64,000 bases of DNA, taken from positions 1 to 64,000 of the forward strand of contig NZ_FZNR01000020.1 in NCBI RefSeq assembly GCF_900188005.1, in the 5' to 3' direction. Shown here in pieces: positions 7,802 through 16,123 of this stretch. The notes beneath the pieces are model-generated. The model was not told where the DNA came from and ran no database searches. It saw only the letters and a list, made by a program, of their open reading frames with translations. This DNA is from Actinoplanes regularis (lineage in GTDB: Bacteria; Actinomycetota; Actinomycetes; Mycobacteriales; Micromonosporaceae). Made by a program: the position numbers and the translations under genes. Each line of letters begins with the position of its first letter. Positions within the stretch are counted from its first letter, which is position 1.

Positions 7802-8626
7802 TCACACCGGTCCGCTGAAGATCAGCAAAAGGACGTCGATCAGGGCCACGACGATCACCGCGCGGAAGAGGGCGACCGGCCTCCCGCGGGCGCGCTGGGC
7901 CGCGTACCAGCCGATCGGCAAGACCACGACGGCGGCCGCGCCGGCCAGCCAACCGGACCACGACGGCGCTCCGGGCGGTCCGAGGACCAGGGCGGCCGTC
8001 GCGCCCAGCAGCAGCGCCGCGGCCGCGAGCCGGGAGTTGCCGGCACCGATCCGGTGCGGCAGCCCGCGCACCCCGGTCCTCGCGTCGTCGTCCAGATCGG
8101 GCAGCACGTTCGCGAAGTGCGCCCCGGCGCCGAGCAGGGCGGCCGCCGCGACCAGCCAGGCCGGCGGTGCGGGATGCGCGGGGAGCGCCACCACCACGAA
8201 CACCGGCAGCAGCCCGAACGCCGCCAGGTAGGGCAGCACCGAGAACGGGGTGGACTTCAGTGGCCAGTCGTAGAGCAGGCCGCAGACCGCGGCCACGGCG
8301 ATGGTCACGGTGGCGGCCGCGCCCAGCGGGAGGGCGGCCAGAGGCGCGGCCAGGGCCGCGAGCAAACCGGAGATCGCGACGGTACGGCGGGAGATCGCAC
8401 CGTCGGCGATCGGCTTGTCCCGTCTGCCGGTGCGCCGGTCCCGATCCGCGTCGAGCCAGTCGTTCACCCAGCCGACGGCGAGCTGGGTGGCCGCCACGGC
8501 GAGGCCGACGCAGAGCAGGCGCCACCCGCGGTGCCCGGCGCCGAAAGCGAGCAGGGTCATCGCCAGCGTGACCGCGGCGCCCGGTTCCGGATGTGACGAG
8601 CGCAGCAGGGCGAGCGCACGGGACAT
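7802..8626 (-). CDS. UbiA-family prenyltransferase
   Basis: The 274-residue membrane protein has about eight hydrophobic helices and both aspartate-rich motifs of the UbiA family: NDWLDADRD at residues 55-63 and NVLPDLDDDARTG further on. These bind the prenyl diphosphate through magnesium. The enzyme transfers an isoprenoid chain to an aromatic or related acceptor in the membrane. The reading frame remains open upstream, but MSRALALLRSSHPEPG is the family-like start at ATG 8626. It is divergent from a UbiG-like methyltransferase and a type III polyketide synthase, suggesting it prenylates their product. The exact substrate is not predictable. Confidence 0.85.
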   Translation of the reverse strand: MSRALALLRSSHPEPGAAVTLAMTLLAFGAGHRGWRLLCVGLAVAATQLAVGWVNDWLDADRDRRTGRRDKPIADGAISRRTVAISGLLAALAAPLAALPLGAAATVTIAVAAVCGLLYDWPLKSTPFSVLPYLAAFGLLPVFVVVALPAHPAPPAWLVAAAALLGAGAHFANVLPDLDDDARTGVRGLPHRIGAGNSRLAAAALLLGATAALVLGPPGAPSWSGWLAGAAAVVVLPIGWYAAQRARGRPVALFRAVIVVALIDVLLLIFSGPV

Positions 8627-8745
8627 GCCCAGCAGTCTGCAACTCCAGAGGCCGGCGTGCCAGGTGGTCGTCCACAGGGGCGGGTCGTCCACAGGCTGCG
8701 CGGTACCGGTGGTGGACGGGCGGCAACCGTGCCACGCTCGATCAC

Positions 8746-9522
8746 ATGTTGTCGATGCGGCGTAACGATCCGTGCCAGTACGACGACCTGGCCGGCGAGT
8801 GGTGGCGTCCGGGCGGCGGGTTCGAGCTGCTGCGCTGGCTGGCCGCCGCCCGTGCCGAGCTGATCCCACGGCCCGGCGAGCCCGGGCGGGTGCTGGTCGA
8901 CGCGGGCTGCGGCGGCGGCCTGCTCGCGCCGCACGTCAGCGCCCTCGGTTACCAGCACGTCGGCGTCGACCTGCGTGCGTCCGGGCTGGTTCAGGCCGCT
9001 GAGCAGGGTGTCGTCCCGGTCGCCGCCGATGTGGCCGGGCTGCCGCTGGCCGATGGCTGCGCCGATGTCGTGGTGGCCGGGGAGATCCTGGAGCATGTTC
9101 CCGATCTGAGCGGCACCGTCGCCGAGCTCTGCCGGGTGCTGCGGCCCGGGGGCCGGGTGGTGCTGGACACGGTGAACAGCACCGCGCTCAGCCGGTTCGT
9201 CACGGTCACCCTCGGCGAGCGGCTGGGGGTCGCGCCGGTGGGGTTGCATGATCCGGCGCTGTTCGTGTCGCCGCGGCGGCTGCGGGCCGAGTTCGCCCGG
9301 CACGGTGTCCGGCTGGCGGTGCGAGGGGTCCGGCCGACTTTTTCGGGGCTGGTGCGGTGGCTCGTGGTGCGGCCCGCGTCCGATGGCCGGCCACTCGGCC
9401 AGATTGTTCCCACGTTCTCCACCGCCATCCTCTACCAGGGCATTGGCCACAAGGCCGCCGCGCCACCCTTCGCTGTTGGTCAGGTTGGTGCGTCGTCTTC
9501 CGGGAAGCGCGACGGTAGGTGA
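8746..9522 (+). CDS. UbiG-like SAM methyltransferase
   Basis: The 258-residue class I methyltransferase has the SAM motif VLVDAGCGGGLLAPHV near residue 50, an acidic residue in GVDLR, VVAGEILEHVPD and the post-motif LCRVLRPGGRVVLDTVN. This pattern is closest to 3-demethylubiquinone-type O-methyltransferases. ATG 8746 or ATG 8755 are possible starts. Its TGA overlaps the GTG of the polyketide synthase (GTGA), and the prenyltransferase is divergent, so the three probably act in one route: polyketide ring formation, O-methylation, prenylation. Actinomycetes do not need ubiquinone, so a phenolic lipid or other quinone is more likely. Confidence 0.82.
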   Translation: MLSMRRNDPCQYDDLAGEWWRPGGGFELLRWLAAARAELIPRPGEPGRVLVDAGCGGGLLAPHVSALGYQHVGVDLRASGLVQAAEQGVVPVAADVAGLPLADGCADVVVAGEILEHVPDLSGTVAELCRVLRPGGRVVLDTVNSTALSRFVTVTLGERLGVAPVGLHDPALFVSPRRLRAEFARHGVRLAVRGVRPTFSGLVRWLVVRPASDGRPLGQIVPTFSTAILYQGIGHKAAAPPFAVGQVGASSSGKRDGR

Positions 9523-10598
9523 CGGCCGTGACGGGGGCGGTGATGAGTGGGCTGGGCGTGGCGTTGCCGCCCTCCACGGTGCAGGACGAGCTCTGGGAGG
9601 GCTTCTTCGCCCACCACTACGCGGGCCGGCGGCGCGGACTGGCCCAGCGGATCTTCGCGAACTCCGGGGTGATCACTCGACAGGCCGCGGTGAGCCCGCT
9701 GCTCGAGGACGTGTCCGGCTGGTCCACCGAGCGCCGGATGCTCCGCTACCAGGCCGAGGCGGTGCCGCTGGGCAGCACCGCGGTGCGGCGGGCGCTGGCC
9801 GACGCCGGGCTCGCCGCGTCCGAGTTGGGACTTTTCGCAGTCTGTTCCTGCACCGGCTACGCGACACCCGGCCTCGACATCCTCCTCGCCCGCGACCTCG
9901 ACATGTCCCCGGCCGTCCAGCGGCTCTTCGTCGGGCACATGGGTTGCTACGCCGCGTTGCCGGGACTGGGCGCGGCGAGTGACTTCGTGGTGGCCCGGGG
10001 CCGGCCCGCGCTGCTGCTCTGCACCGAGTTGACCAGTCTGCACATGCAGCCGGCCGGCACCGGCGGGCCGGACGTCCAGCAGATCGTCTCGCACGCGCTC
10101 TTCTCCGACGCGGCGGCCGCGGTGGTCCTCACCCCCAGGTCGAAATCCTTTCCGGGGTACGTGGTGAGGGAGGTCGCCGCGGTCACCGACACCACCACGG
10201 CCGGGCACATGACCTGGGAAGTCACCGATCTCGGGTTCCGGATGGGGCTGTCCCCGGAGGTGCCGTCGGTGCTCTCCGCACACGTCCGGGCGCTGGTCGG
10301 GGAGCTGCTCGGGCGGCACCGGCTGAGCATCGGCGAGGTGGACGGCTGGGCGGTGCACCCGGGCGGCCCGAAAATCCTCGACGTGGTGCGGGACCGGCTG
10401 GGCCTGGATGATCGGGCGCTCGCGGCGTCACGGGGCGTGCTCGCCGCGTACGGGAACTGCTCGTCGCCCACCGTGCTGCTGGTCCTGGACGCCCTGCGTC
10501 GTGAACCGCGGCCGCCCCGCCGGGTGGTGCTGCTGGCGTTCGGTCCCGGACTCACCCTCTACGGCGCGCTGCTCGAGTTCTCTACAGTCGCGGCGTGA
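9519..10598 (+). CDS. Type III polyketide synthase
   Basis: The 359-residue chalcone/stilbene synthase-family enzyme condenses acyl-CoA starters with malonyl-CoA. The catalytic triad is visible: Cys143 in GHMGCYAALPGL, His280 in WAVHPGG and Asn313 in YGNCSSPTV. The C-terminal FGPGLTLYGALLE closes the active-site loop. It starts with GTG overlapping the methyltransferase stop, and its own stop overlaps the next gene. The sequence is not of the tetrahydroxynaphthalene-synthase type as far as I can judge and fits alkylresorcinol or alkylpyrone synthases better, but chain length and ring closure cannot be told. Confidence 0.92.
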   Translation: MTAVTGAVMSGLGVALPPSTVQDELWEGFFAHHYAGRRRGLAQRIFANSGVITRQAAVSPLLEDVSGWSTERRMLRYQAEAVPLGSTAVRRALADAGLAASELGLFAVCSCTGYATPGLDILLARDLDMSPAVQRLFVGHMGCYAALPGLGAASDFVVARGRPALLLCTELTSLHMQPAGTGGPDVQQIVSHALFSDAAAAVVLTPRSKSFPGYVVREVAAVTDTTTAGHMTWEVTDLGFRMGLSPEVPSVLSAHVRALVGELLGRHRLSIGEVDGWAVHPGGPKILDVVRDRLGLDDRALAASRGVLAAYGNCSSPTVLLVLDALRREPRPPRRVVLLAFGPGLTLYGALLEFSTVAA

Positions 10599-11041
10599 AC
10601 GAACGGGGACGTGGGGTGATCCTGCAGGGGTTGGCCGCCCTGCTCCTGGTGCTGGGCGGGGTCTGGTGGTGGCGGGCGGCGCCCCGCGACGACTCCGATC
10701 CGCGCCTGCTGGCCTGGCGGCTCACCGCCGAGCAGCTCCTGCCGGAGTCCGGTGATCAGGAGCTGGCGGACACCGTGGTGCTGCCCGCGGAAGGCGACTA
10801 CGAGAAGGTCGCCGATCTGGACAGCGGCGTGTTCCAGGTCGCCGTGGTGTGCGCGGGGCCGGACAACAGCCGGGTCCGGATCAGCTTCGGCGAGGACGAA
10901 TCGGGGCGGGGCCTGCCGTGTTCGGGAGAGCGCACGCCGGAGGTCTTCAGCGTCGGCGTGGGTACCCAGTTACGCCTGCGCATCGCGGCTGACGACCAGG
11001 GCCCGGTCATCTTCCGTTACGCCGTCCAGCGCGGTGCCTGA
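10595..11041 (+). CDS. Small membrane-anchored protein, unknown function
   Basis: The 148-residue protein has one N-terminal membrane segment (GVILQGLAALLLVLGGVWWW) and a beta-rich domain with two cysteines (VVCAGPDN and GLPCSGER), probably a disulfide outside the membrane. GTG 10595 overlaps the TGA of the polyketide synthase gene. It may simply be co-transcribed with the biosynthesis genes; no pathway role is evident. The last codons and the stop form the first unit of a degenerate 17-bp tandem repeat that runs on downstream. Confidence 0.6.
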   Translation: MNERGRGVILQGLAALLLVLGGVWWWRAAPRDDSDPRLLAWRLTAEQLLPESGDQELADTVVLPAEGDYEKVADLDSGVFQVAVVCAGPDNSRVRISFGEDESGRGLPCSGERTPEVFSVGVGTQLRLRIAADDQGPVIFRYAVQRGA

Positions 11042-11250
11042 TCCTGCGCGGTGCCTGATCCTGCGCGGTGCCTGATCCTGCGCGGTGCCTGAGCCTGCGC
11101 GGCGCCTGATCCTGCGTGGTGCATGGTCCAGCGTGGCGGCTGGTCCGCCGCAATGCTGGATTTGCCGTGGGCCTGGTCCGCCGTGGTGCCTGATCGGGGC
11201 GGTGCCTTGCCCTGCGTGGTGCATGGTCCAGCGCGGCGGCTGATCCGGCG
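11031..11250 (+). repeat. Degenerate 17-bp tandem repeat starting in a stop codon
   Basis: The unit gcggtgcctgatcctgc repeats at an exact 17-bp period from 11031 to 11115 and then decays over about eight more units to about 11250. The first unit contains the last two codons and the TGA of the upstream gene, and the 17 bases before it are a weaker copy inside the coding sequence. No ORF or hairpin of note is inside it. Confidence 0.85.
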
Positions 11251-11270
11251 GGGGACCCGCCGGTGTGAGG

Positions 11271-12044
11271 TCAGAGGCGTTGGAGGTCGGACAACATGGT
11301 CGTCGCCGACATGACGTGCTCGAACGTGCGCAGGATGGTGCCGGTCCGGCTGACCAGGATGGCGGCGGCGGTGCCGTCCTGAGCGGTGAGGCCGAGCTGC
11401 TCGCGGAGGGTGCCGGCCGGGTCGCGCAGGTGACGCACAGTCTTGCCGTCGGCCCGCGGGGTCTGGGCGGTGGTCAGCTGGCTGCGTGAGGTGGCGGTCG
11501 ACGGTGTGGCGGTGGAGACGGCGTACACCGCGATCTCCGGCCGGGCCGCGGCGACCGTCTCCGCGACGAGATCGTCACAGTCGCAACCGTCGGTGAGCAG
11601 GACGACCAGCGGCAGCTGCCCACGCAGCGGCACGGCCGACCCGTCGGCGCCGACCAGCTCGAGCGCCGGAAGCGTCCTGCTCGGTGCCGGGGTGGAGCCG
11701 GAGGTGCGCTGGGTGGCCGCTTGCCGGGACGGCCCGGGCCACGCCGAGGCGAACAGGCTGGCCACGGTGACCATGATCGCCATCGAGACGATCAGAACCG
11801 GCGCACGCAGCATCAGGGTGCCCACCTTGCGCAGCCGCCGCATCGCGGGCCGGCGCGTGAAGCGTTGCCAGCGGGCCGCGGCCGGGGTCGGATGCAGCTC
11901 CGCGCGCACCGCCTCGACCTCGTCGGCCAATTCCGACAGGTCGTCGGGGATGACGATGACGCCCCACTCCTCAGGGAGGTCGGGCAGTTCATCCCAGGAA
12001 CCGCCGTCGGGCGGCCAGCCGCCGTTGTCGCTCGCGCCTGCCAT
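11271..12044 (-). CDS. Membrane-anchored thioredoxin-like protein
   Basis: The 257-residue protein has an acidic cytoplasmic N-terminus of about 85 residues (with VIVIPDDLSELADEVEAVRAEL), one membrane helix (APVLIVSMAIMVTVASLFAS) and an extracellular domain that reads like a thioredoxin/AhpC-TSA fold (LVVLLTDGCDCDDLVAE near residue 150; HLRDPAGTLREQLGL; ILVSRTGTILRTF). The redox CxxC is replaced by CDC, so classical disulfide exchange is doubtful. It stands alone between the repeat array and carD. The function is unknown. Confidence 0.65.
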   Translation of the reverse strand: MAGASDNGGWPPDGGSWDELPDLPEEWGVIVIPDDLSELADEVEAVRAELHPTPAAARWQRFTRRPAMRRLRKVGTLMLRAPVLIVSMAIMVTVASLFASAWPGPSRQAATQRTSGSTPAPSRTLPALELVGADGSAVPLRGQLPLVVLLTDGCDCDDLVAETVAAARPEIAVYAVSTATPSTATSRSQLTTAQTPRADGKTVRHLRDPAGTLREQLGLTAQDGTAAAILVSRTGTILRTFEHVMSATTMLSDLQRL

Positions 12045-12378
12045 GACTCACCTCCCCCCTGGCCGACCAGATCTTGCTTCGGTCGGGGAACTTCCGTCCA
12101 GCGTCTCGCACGCTACGCCGCATCGCCAGTGATGGGGCGGCGTGGACCTCAGCGATACGCTTGATCTGGCAAAGCCATCAGGTCCGGAATTTCCGACTCA
12201 TAGGCAAGAGCCGTAACGGCTCGGTCACTTTGTGTTACGCAGGCAGCTCGCTGCTCCGCTGTCAAGCGGTAGAAAGCCCCGTCACAGGGCCTCTGAGCTG
12301 CACTAACAGTAACCGCCAGGGCGAGACAGCGCCGCCTGAGCGTGTTACCCTAGACACAGCGAAAGGGGTTTCGAACCT
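12045..12378. other. Gene-free carD upstream region
   Basis: No convincing ORF is present. The segment from about 12170 is clearly less GC-rich than its surroundings. It holds a small hairpin (gagccgt/acggctc, 12208-12222) and a candidate -10 TACCCT at 12346-12351, about 27 bases before the carD start. No known riboswitch pattern was recognised. Confidence 0.5.
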
Positions 12379-12864
12379 ATGGTTTTCAGTGTCGGCGAGA
12401 CCGTTGTTTACCCCCACCACGGGGCCGCACTCATCGAGGCAATCGAGACTAGGGTCATCAAGGGCGTTGAAAGGCAGTATCTCGTTCTGCGTGTCGCCCA
12501 GGGCGATCTAACGGTCCGGGTGCCCGCTGAGAACGCCGAGGAAGTCGGCGTGCGCGAAGTGGTTGGCGAGGAAGGCCTGGGCAAGGTCTTCGACGTCCTC
12601 CGCGCCCCGCACACCGAGGAGCCGACCAACTGGTCGCGGCGCTACAAGGCCAACCTGGAGAAGCTCGCCTCCGGCAACCCGCTCAAGGTTGCCGAGGTCG
12701 TTCGTGACCTCTGGCGTCGCGAGCGGGAGCGTGGTCTCTCGGCGGGTGAGAAGCGCATGCTCGCGAAGGCCCGCGACATCCTGGTCGGCGAGGTGGCCCT
12801 CGCTGAGAAGAGCACCAAGGACGAGGCTGAGGTCCTGCTCGACAAGGTCCTTACCGAGGCCTGA
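12379..12864 (+). CDS. carD: CarD RNA polymerase-binding regulator
   Basis: The 161-residue global regulator binds the RNA polymerase beta subunit and stabilises open promoter complexes, especially at rRNA promoters. The N-terminal Tudor-like RNAP-interaction domain starts MVFSVGETVVYPHHGAALIEAIE. The basic C-terminal DNA-binding helices include NWSRRYKANLEKLASG, LWRRERERGLSAGEKRML and the conserved tryptophan. Length and sequence are typical. A good purine-rich ribosome site (gaaagggg) precedes ATG 12379. It is followed by ispD and ispF, the usual actinobacterial order. Confidence 0.97.
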   Translation: MVFSVGETVVYPHHGAALIEAIETRVIKGVERQYLVLRVAQGDLTVRVPAENAEEVGVREVVGEEGLGKVFDVLRAPHTEEPTNWSRRYKANLEKLASGNPLKVAEVVRDLWRRERERGLSAGEKRMLAKARDILVGEVALAEKSTKDEAEVLLDKVLTEA

Positions 12865-12891
12865 TCCAACCGACGCATCCCTCACATCACC

Positions 12892-13629
12892 GTGATCGCC
12901 GACCGCGACGTGACCGCGCAGCTTCATGCTCGCGGTGACGTCGCGGTCGTCGTTCCGGCTGCGGGCGCCGGTGTCCGGCTCGGGCCGGGTGGACCCAAGG
13001 CGCTGCGGTTGCTGGAGGGCGAGCCACTACTGGTCCACGCGGTGCGCCGACTCGCCGCGGCGCCCTCGGTCCGGCTGATCGTGGTGGCCGCCCCACCCGC
13101 TGACGTCGACGCGGTGCACGCCCTGCTCGCCCCGGTGGCCCCGGTCACCGTGGTGGCCGGCGGCGCGGAGCGGCAGGAGTCGGTGGCGGCCGCGCTCGCG
13201 GCCGTTCCCGAGGAGGTCGCGATCGTGCTGGTGCACGACGCGGCCCGCTGTCTCACCCCACCCTCCGTGATCGAGCGGGTCGCGGCGGCCGTCCGGGAGG
13301 GCGCCGACGCGGTGATCCCGGTCCTGCCGGTGGTCGACACGATCAAGGAAGTCGACGGCGACGACATCGTGCTCGGCACGGTCGACCGATCGGCGCTGCG
13401 TGCGGTCCAGACCCCACAGGGCTTCCGCGCGACGATGCTGCGCGCCGCCCACGCGGCCGCCGCCGACTCGCACACCGACGACGCCGGCGCTGTCGAAAAG
13501 CTCGGCATCCCGGTCCGCTGCGTCCCCGGTTCCGACCTGGCACTGAAGATCACCCGGCCTATCGACCTGGCACTCGCCACCCACCTCCTCGCCCTCCCCG
13601 ACCCCGACCCCGACGCGGCCAGCGCCTGA
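12892..13629 (+). CDS. ispD: 2-C-methyl-D-erythritol 4-phosphate cytidylyltransferase IspD
   Basis: The 245-residue enzyme makes CDP-methylerythritol in the MEP isoprenoid pathway. The nucleotide-binding signature VVVPAAGAGVRLGPGGPKAL near residue 20 keeps the Gly-rich loop and the lysine. VHDAARCLTPPSVI, TVDRSALRAVQTPQGFR and TDDAGAVEKLG are the other family blocks. GTG 12892 was chosen as start; it leaves a short N-terminal extension. The gene lies 27 bases after carD and 99 bases before ispF, the next-but-one pathway step. Confidence 0.95.
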   Translation: MIADRDVTAQLHARGDVAVVVPAAGAGVRLGPGGPKALRLLEGEPLLVHAVRRLAAAPSVRLIVVAAPPADVDAVHALLAPVAPVTVVAGGAERQESVAAALAAVPEEVAIVLVHDAARCLTPPSVIERVAAAVREGADAVIPVLPVVDTIKEVDGDDIVLGTVDRSALRAVQTPQGFRATMLRAAHAAAADSHTDDAGAVEKLGIPVRCVPGSDLALKITRPIDLALATHLLALPDPDPDAASA

Positions 13630-13728
13630 CGCGGCCAGCGCCCGCGTCTGCCGTCTCTGGCGCTCGTCCTGGCCGGGGGAACGCACCGGAGGGCGAAGCC
13701 GGTACCGGTGGGTCGTTAGGGTGACTGG

Positions 13729-14214
13729 GTGATCATTCCGAGGGTGGGTATCGGCACGGACGTGCACGCATTCGACGCTGAGCGGCCCTGCTGGGTAGCC
13801 GGACTGGAGTGGCCCGGTGAGCCGGGGCTGGCCGGCCATTCGGACGCCGACGTTGCCGCGCACGCCGCCTGCGATGCGCTTCTCTCCGCGGCCGGACTCG
13901 GCGATCTTGGCAGCAATTTCGGCACGAGCCGGCCGGAGTGGGCCGGCGCCGCCGGGGTCGCGCTGCTCGCGGAGACCGCCCGCCTGGTCCGGGCCGCCGG
14001 CTTTGCGATCGGCAATGTCTCGGTTCAGGTCATCGGGAACCACCCGAAGATCGGAAAACGCCGCGCAGAAGCCCAGGAGGTGCTCTCCGCCGCGATCGGC
14101 GCACCGGTGACGGTGTCCGGCACCACCACCGACGGGCTGGGGCTCACGGGGCGCGGTGAGGGGCTGGCCGGCATCGCGGTCGCCATGGTCCACAGCGCCA
14201 CGACCGCTGGGTAA
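13729..14214 (+). CDS. ispF: 2-C-methyl-D-erythritol 2,4-cyclodiphosphate synthase IspF
   Basis: The 161-residue trimeric enzyme forms the cyclodiphosphate in the MEP pathway. Metal ligands GTDVHAF and GHSDADV...HAACDALL are present, and the C-terminus has TTTDGLGLTGRGEGLAGIAV. A TAGGGT box ends six bases before the GTG start, so the transcript may be leaderless and ispF separately expressed. The last nine codons (VHSATTAG and stop) are nearly identical to later copies in the repeat array downstream. In relatives cysS follows directly; here it is 15.6 kb away. Confidence 0.95.
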   Translation: MIIPRVGIGTDVHAFDAERPCWVAGLEWPGEPGLAGHSDADVAAHAACDALLSAAGLGDLGSNFGTSRPEWAGAAGVALLAETARLVRAAGFAIGNVSVQVIGNHPKIGKRRAEAQEVLSAAIGAPVTVSGTTTDGLGLTGRGEGLAGIAVAMVHSATTAG

Positions 14215-14545
14215 CGCCCCGAAGGGCGGACCTGGATGTGCCGTTTTACCGCAGCCCATGTGATCTACAGCGTGATGACCGCCGAAGGGCGAGCCCGGAT
14301 GGGCCGCTTTACTGCATCCATGTGATTTACAGTGCGACGGCCGCTGGGTGGTGGGTCGGAGGCGAGCCTGGGTGTGCTGATTCGCTGCAGCCCCTGTGGT
14401 CCACAGCACCACGGCCGCTGGGTAGCGGGCGTGGATGTGCTGTTTCGCTGCAGCCCGTGTGATCTACAGCGCGACGACCGCTGGACAGCGGGCCGGAGGG
14501 CGAGCCCGGGAGCTTCGCATCACCCCAGCCCATGTGATCTACAGG
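14188..14545 (+). repeat. Degenerate tandem repeat growing out of ispF
   Basis: A unit of roughly 62-75 bp recurs about five times. Landmarks are (t/c)gatctacagc or gtccacagc, then gaccgctgggta, then gggcgagcccggatg. The ispF 3' end (14188-14214) matches the copy near 14398 at 24 of 27 bases, so the first unit is coding. The array fills the whole gap up to the promoter of the TPR gene. No ORF is supported inside it. Confidence 0.8.
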
Positions 14546-14566
14546 TAGACCGCCTACGCTCCGACT

Positions 14567-16123
14567 GTGCCCGCGCCTATGGAGCCTGACACCACGCCGG
14601 AGGAGCACCGCCAGCGTGCGCTGCTGCTCGCCGATCTCGGCCGCTACGACGAGGCCGCCGAGGAGATCGCGGCTGGCCTGAACGCCGGTCCCGAAGCCCC
14701 GCCCGGGCCGCTGACCGGCCCTGGGTCCGGGGCGCCGACTGGTTCTGGGCCCGGGGCTCCGACCGGCTCTGGGCCCGGGGCTTCGAGCGGCCCTGGGTCT
14801 GGGGCTCCGACCGGCTTTGAGTCCAGCGCTCCGACCGGCTTTGAGTCCAGTGCTCCGAGCGGCTCTGAGTCCAGCGCTCCGAGCGGCTCTGAGTCCGGGG
14901 CTTCGAGCGGCCCTGAGTCAGGGGCTCCGACCAGCTCTGGTTCGGGGACGCCGGGCGGCCCTAAGTCCGGGACGCCGAGCGGCACTGAGCCTGGGACGCC
15001 GGCCGGCCCTAAGTCCGGGACGCCGAGCGGCACTGAGCCTGGGATGCCGGGCGGCGCTGAGTCCGGGACGCCGGGCGGCGTTGAGCCCGGGTCCACGTCT
15101 GGTCTGGCGGGAGGCGCGAAACTCGGTCCCAAATCCGACGAGACCGCGCTTCTGGCCACGCTGGCCCGTATCCATCTGGCCGCCGACCAGCCGACCGAGG
15201 CGCTGGCCGCCGCCGACCGGGCCGCCGCGGCCGAGCCGGGCACGCTGCCGGCTCTGGTGGTGCGCGCGATGGCGCTGATCGACAGCCGACGGTTCGCGGA
15301 GGCCGCTCAGCTGGCCGGCGACATCCTGCGGGCGTGGCCGGAGGACGCGTACGCGCAACGCACCGGCGCCGCGCTCCTCAGCGAGTCCCGCAACGGTCAG
15401 GAGGCGCTGAACGCCGCGTGGAACGGGGTTCGGGTGGCGCCGGCCGAGGCCGAGGCGCACCTGGTGCTGGCCGTGGTCGCGGCCCGGCTGCGGCTGTTCG
15501 ACCTGGCCCAGCGGGCGTACGCGGAGGCGCTGGATCTGGATCCGGCGATCGGCGACGCCGGTCAGGACGTCGGCGTTGTCCGGCTGGAGCGGCGCCGCTG
15601 GGCCCGCGCGCTGGAGGAGCTGGCCGAGGAGGCGTCGCTGGGGGTGCCCGCGGACGGACCGTCGCCGGAGGCCGCGCAACCGGAGCCGGCCGGGTCGAAC
15701 TGGGCCGAGCCGCCGGCGGTCAGCCGCCCGCGTAAGCCGGTGCTGGACCTCTCCGCCGATTCGACCTCGGCGGTACTGGCGACGATCAGCTACGGCGCCA
15801 ACGGGACCCTGATCGCCGCCGTGCTCACCGCCGGGATGAGCCTGATCAGCGCCGGCATCTCGCGAGCCTGGGCGGGCCTGATCGGCCTTCTGATCTTCGT
15901 CGCGGTGGTCTTCTGGTTCCGCAACCGCCTCTCCGAGCCGGTCGGGATCGTGCTGACCCGGCTCCGCTCCGGCAAGCGGGCGCTGGCCACCGCGGCCTAC
16001 CTGACCTTCGCCGCGCCGCTCTTCCTGGTGGCCTACGCCGTGGTCGGCGGCCTGCCTACGCTCATCGCGGGCATGGTCCTGGCAGCCGTAGCCGAGATGG
16101 TGGTGCTGACCGGCCGCCGGTGA
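14567..16123 (+). CDS. TPR membrane protein with octapeptide repeat insert
   Basis: The 518-residue protein begins with one TPR helix pair (HRQRALLLADLGRYDEAAEEI), is interrupted at residues 55-182 by 16 tandem octapeptides of the type G-(A/T)-P-x-G-x-x-S, and resumes with TPR-like repeats (about 190-340), for example PTEALAAADRAAAAEPG. A linker and three or four membrane helices (about 395-515) end the protein. The TPR part is probably cytoplasmic. A TACGCT box six bases before GTG 14567 supports the start. The insert has the same low-complexity character as the repeats outside the gene. Function unknown; TPRs suggest protein binding. Confidence 0.75.
   Translation: MPAPMEPDTTPEEHRQRALLLADLGRYDEAAEEIAAGLNAGPEAPPGPLTGPGSGAPTGSGPGAPTGSGPGASSGPGSGAPTGFESSAPTGFESSAPSGSESSAPSGSESGASSGPESGAPTSSGSGTPGGPKSGTPSGTEPGTPAGPKSGTPSGTEPGMPGGAESGTPGGVEPGSTSGLAGGAKLGPKSDETALLATLARIHLAADQPTEALAAADRAAAAEPGTLPALVVRAMALIDSRRFAEAAQLAGDILRAWPEDAYAQRTGAALLSESRNGQEALNAAWNGVRVAPAEAEAHLVLAVVAARLRLFDLAQRAYAEALDLDPAIGDAGQDVGVVRLERRRWARALEELAEEASLGVPADGPSPEAAQPEPAGSNWAEPPAVSRPRKPVLDLSADSTSAVLATISYGANGTLIAAVLTAGMSLISAGISRAWAGLIGLLIFVAVVFWFRNRLSEPVGIVLTRLRSGKRALATAAYLTFAAPLFLVAYAVVGGLPTLIAGMVLAAVAEMVVLTGRR
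14729..15112 (+). repeat. Coding 24-bp tandem repeat (octapeptide array)
   Basis: Sixteen in-frame 24-bp units encode octapeptides such as GAPTGSGP, SAPSGSES and GTPSGTEP inside the TPR gene. Neighbouring units are most alike (two identical SAPTGFES-type and two SAPSGSES-type units), which points to recent expansion by slippage or unequal exchange. Confidence 0.9.

Noticed and set aside
12074..12378. Plus-strand ORF upstream of carD
   Set aside because: It runs into carD in another frame, has poor codon composition and no recognisable domain.
14644..15243. Minus-strand repeat protein opposite the octapeptide array
   Set aside because: Open only because a 24-bp repeat keeps all frames periodic; no start signal or flanking domain.
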